Origin: CALJIC01 sp039805565
GTDB taxonomy: Bacteria > Chloroflexota > Chloroflexia > Chloroflexales > Roseiflexaceae
NCBI GenBank assembly: GCA_039805565.1
Contig: JBDLTZ010000103.1
Location: 1-7,231 of the forward strand
Length of the DNA: 7,231 nucleotides
Direction of reading: 5' to 3'
Part shown: piece after piece, positions 5,332 through 7,231 of the stretch
How the letters are laid out: each line of letters opens with the position of its first letter
Numbering within the stretch: position 1 is the stretch's first letter
Program-made: the position numbers and the translations under genes
Notes under the pieces: model-generated
The model's database searches: none
The model's input: the letters and a program-made list of their open reading frames with translations, nothing else
Told to the model about the DNA's origin: nothing

Positions 5332-6193
5332 TTGCAGCTCTATTTCTTCGAGCCCGACCCTCCTCCGGCCGACCCGCCGGCGGAGTGGCTGGAGCATCCA
5401 ACCGCTATTGTCGCCTCGGTGAGCGGCGGCCTGGACTCCAGCGCCGTCGCCATCGAGGCCCGCCGCCGGTGGCTCGACGCCCCGATTATCCTGTGGCATG
5501 CCTATCTGCCGCAGATGGATTGGCACCAATCCGACGAGCAGATCGGCGGCCTGGCCGAGTGCCTCGGCAACTGCCGGCGCGTCAGTGCGCAGGCTGTCTA
5601 TGCGCTCAACGGCACGACGACGCCGACCGGCGCGAACGGCACGACCCTACGCCGCCTACACGTCGTCCGCGATGGTGACGCCTGGTACGGCCCCAACCAG
5701 GACGACGACCCCGCCGCCATCCTCACGCTGTTTGACTTCGCGCGGAAGGCCCACAACGGCCAGCCGCCTACATCCAAACTGAGGTGGTGCACGAGCTATT
5801 TCAAGAGCCGCGCAGCCGACCACTGGCTACGCGAGAACCGCGAGGTGCTCGGGCCGCGCCCGCTGCTATTGACCGGGGAGCGGCACGCCTAGAGCGCCAG
5901 CCGCTCGAAGCTCCCGGCGTGGCAGTGGCGCTTCGAGACAAGGCAACACGATGTCCTCTGGTACAGGCCGATCGTTGATCTGGCCTGGCACCAGGTCGTG
6001 CGGATGTCCGCGGACACCGGCGCCCCGATCCACCCCGGCTACTCCATGCAGGGCGAGACGCTGGAGTCGATGCTCGACCCGAACCGCGACGAGCGCTGGC
6101 ACGAACGGCCTCGCGCTGGACCTCGATCTGGTTAACGCCGGTCTGCTGAACGCGCCAGCAGGCGGACCAGCAGCGCAGGCTGCAATGTTCTAG
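5332..6193 (+). pseudogene. PAPS-reductase/ATP-pyrophosphatase family pseudogene
   Basis: The probable start is TTG at 5332 after AGGGGGG. SGGLDSS (31-37) is the PP-loop of the ATP-pyrophosphatase fold. WHAYLPQMDWHQSDEQ and KLRWCTSYFKSRAADHW match the conserved body of PAPS-reductase-family proteins, which include DndC of DNA phosphorothioation and many phage proteins. The frame hits TAG at 5890-5892 inside the conserved LLTGERHA(stop)SASRSK stretch, where relatives usually have Glu (GAG to TAG is one change). It then continues sensibly: VLWYRPIVDLAWHQVVRM and IHPGYSMQGETLESML. Near 6100 coding character shifts to another frame, which ends LALDLDLVNAGLLNA...AAQAAMF at TAG 6191-6193; the original frame ends at TAA 6133-6135. 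The CxxC often found after HPAY is not seen. The end QAAMF is clamp-motif-like. Sequencing error could explain both lesions. Confidence 0.8.
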
Positions 6194-6204
6194 CGGAGAC
6201 GGCT

Positions 6205-6726
6205 ATGTACCACATCTACACGGATGGCTTCGCGCACAGCAATCCCGGCCCAGGCGGGTACGGCGCGGTGGTGGTGGCTCCACACGGCGCGCGGCAGGAA
6301 CTTGCAGGCGGGTTCCGCTGGACCGTTGCCGGTCGCATGGAGATTATCGCCGTCGCCATCGCGCTCGAGAGCCTGAGCGAGCCGGCGACGGCCACACTAC
6401 ACACCAATTGCCGCCACATCGCGCGAGCCATCAGCGACGACCTTGCCATCTGGCAGGCCGACTGCTGGCAGCGCCGGTGCGCGCTCATCCCGCACGCCGA
6501 CCAGTGGCAGCGACTCGCCGAGGCGATACAGCCGCACCAGGTGAGCGCTATCTGGTGCAAGTCGCACGCCGGCATCAGCCTGAACGAGCGAGCCGACCAG
6601 CTCGCACGACAGGCCGCGCTCCGCGCCAATGTCGAGGTCGATCTGGCCTACGAGACGGTGGTGGAGGACCGCAGGCGCACCGCACGGCAGCGTCGTACCT
6701 CTCCGCCTTACCACAGCCGCACCTAG
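6205..6726 (+). CDS. rnhA: Ribonuclease HI with an altered active site
   Basis: The product has 173 residues, near the usual size of RNase HI, which cuts the RNA strand of RNA-DNA hybrids. IYTDGFAHSNPGPGGYGAV at 4-22 is the signature start, with catalytic D7. RMEIIA gives E46. KSHAGISLNERADQLA gives the loop His, H121, and D131. The third carboxylate, normally the Asp of TDS, is N68 in HTNCRHI (AAT). In E. coli RNase HI the matching D70N change abolishes activity, so this copy is probably inactive, bearing a recent G-to-A change or a sequence error. The ATG at 6205 lies 11 nt after the previous stop, with GGAG at about 6196-6199. The tail (about 145-173) is basic and extends past the core fold. 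There is no hybrid-binding N-terminal domain. Family assignment is firm; activity is doubtful. Confidence 0.9.
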   Translation: MYHIYTDGFAHSNPGPGGYGAVVVAPHGARQELAGGFRWTVAGRMEIIAVAIALESLSEPATATLHTNCRHIARAISDDLAIWQADCWQRRCALIPHADQWQRLAEAIQPHQVSAIWCKSHAGISLNERADQLARQAALRANVEVDLAYETVVEDRRRTARQRRTSPPYHSRT

Positions 6727-6744
6727 CACGTTCTGAGCTTCTCT

Positions 6745-6789
6745 GCCCGCTCACGGCCTCTGTGTTAACAGGCGCGGCCGTGAGCGGGC
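6745..6789 (+). terminator. Perfect 14-bp inverted repeat
   Basis: GCCCGCTCACGGCC (6745-6758) pairs without mismatch with GGCCGTGAGCGGGC (6776-6789) over a 17-nt loop. The loop itself contains CTGT/ACAG around GTTA. It lies 18 nt after the RNase HI stop. No T-run follows, so it may be a factor-assisted terminator or a leader element for the next gene, whose GAGGAG site is at 6798-6803; a protein-binding operator is also possible. Confidence 0.55.
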
Positions 6790-6811
6790 CGCGCCACGAG
6801 GAGCAACAGCT

Positions 6812-7231
6812 ATGTACATCATCACGATCCTCGCTCGGGACGGCATCCGCGCCAACATCCACGCCGTGCCCGGCCAGCCGCTCGCGCCGGTCATCCAGGT
6901 CGAGACGCCTGACGGCCGCACTCTGCGCGGCCTGGGGGCGGTCCTGCACGGTCCCGCGAGCGTGGTCTACGCCGTCCGCAGCGAGCAGCAGCGGCGGTGC
7001 GGCGTGTCGGTCTGGATCGAGAGCGAGCACCTGGTGGAGATCGCGGAGGAGCCGATCATCCCGGCGTCGTCGAAGGCGACCCACATCCACACGGATACGA
7101 TCAGAGAAAAGCAAAACCGCAAGGCGCTGCGCGAGCAGCCGATGCTCATGGTGTTCCAGCCGGCGCTCGCCGTCAGGAGCTCGAAGAGCGCGAAAGCCAC
7201 GAAGTGCATGACGGTGCGGACGAGCGGCGCG
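6812..7231 (+). CDS. Unrecognised protein, cut by the window end
   Basis: An open frame of 140 codons runs from ATG 6812 to the last base with no stop. GAGGAG at 6798-6803, 8 nt before the ATG, supports the start. The first 80 residues look like a small beta-rich domain: MYIITILARDGIRANIHAVP, then IQVETPDGRTLRGLGAVLHG, then CGVSVWIESEHLVEIAEE. After about residue 85 it becomes basic and Ser/Lys-rich (THIHTDTIREKQNRKALREQ). Codon use is strongly GC-rich at third positions, with a few less typical codons (AGA, AAA) near 7100-7120. I recognise no family, catalytic motif, signal peptide or membrane segment. The gene follows RNase HI on the same strand but is separated from it by the large inverted repeat. 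Confidence 0.75.
   Translation, partial: MYIITILARDGIRANIHAVPGQPLAPVIQVETPDGRTLRGLGAVLHGPASVVYAVRSEQQRRCGVSVWIESEHLVEIAEEPIIPASSKATHIHTDTIREKQNRKALREQPMLMVFQPALAVRSSKSAKATKCMTVRTSGA

Noticed and set aside
3653..5892. Stop-codon reassignment or programmed readthrough as the reason for in-frame TAG and TGA
   Set aside because: Intact genes in the window end in TAG, and both affected genes also carry another lesion (missing JAMM region, frameshift). Decay or sequencing error is simpler.
5951..6193. A separate 80-residue gene starting at 5951
   Set aside because: Its first two thirds are a shadow of the conserved PAPS-family frame; only the last 30 or so residues look coding, which fits a frameshift better than a new gene.
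6408..7211. A 267-codon + strand frame spanning the RNase HI gene and beyond
   Set aside because: It overlaps RNase HI out of frame, runs through the 14-bp inverted repeat, and its end is mostly Ser and Arg, which is typical of a shadow frame.

Overview
The window is high-GC bacterial DNA. All functional genes and the CRISPR array lie on the + strand. A 29-nt repeat with about 32-nt spacers, ending in GTGAACCG, is typical of type I-E CRISPR arrays of high-GC bacteria such as Actinomycetota and Chloroflexota. Taxonomy cannot be fixed from this window. The gene mix (stand-alone DNA-metabolism genes, each with its own ribosome binding site, several of them broken) suggests a plasmid, integrative element or prophage-derived accessory island.

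Layout. 1-546: the leader-distal end of a type I-E array, with nine repeats in view, variants at repeats 4, 6 and 7, and a degenerate last repeat. 547-1070: no gene I can support. 1071-2036: a tRNA-guanine transglycosylase/DpdA-like TIM-barrel protein. 2118-3416: an unrecognised protein with a split DnaJ-like zinc motif. 3548-4114: a radC pseudogene with two in-frame stops and no JAMM motif. 4151-4222: the 3' end (domains V and VI) of a degraded group II intron, followed by a possible last scrap of radC. 4262-4786: a small protein resembling the N-terminal head domain of ScoMcrA-type modified-DNA restriction enzymes. 4872-5222: a small Arg-rich protein. 5332-6193: a PAPS-reductase/ATP-pyrophosphatase-family pseudogene with an amber stop and a frameshift. 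6205-6726: an RNase HI in which one catalytic Asp reads as Asn. 6812 to the edge: an unrecognised partial ORF.

How it may fit together (inference). A TGT/DpdA-like base-exchange enzyme, a PP-loop ATPase family also used in DNA sulphur modification, a modified-DNA-reader-like domain and RNase HI all point to DNA modification and replication. Three reading frames end in peptides resembling the beta sliding-clamp binding motif: QLDLW, QLGLF and QAAMF. This suggests that several products were tethered to the replication clamp. At least two genes are broken and a third has a mutated active site, so the locus is partly decayed or contains sequence errors. Strong GC-rich hairpins sit before the ribosome binding sites of most genes.
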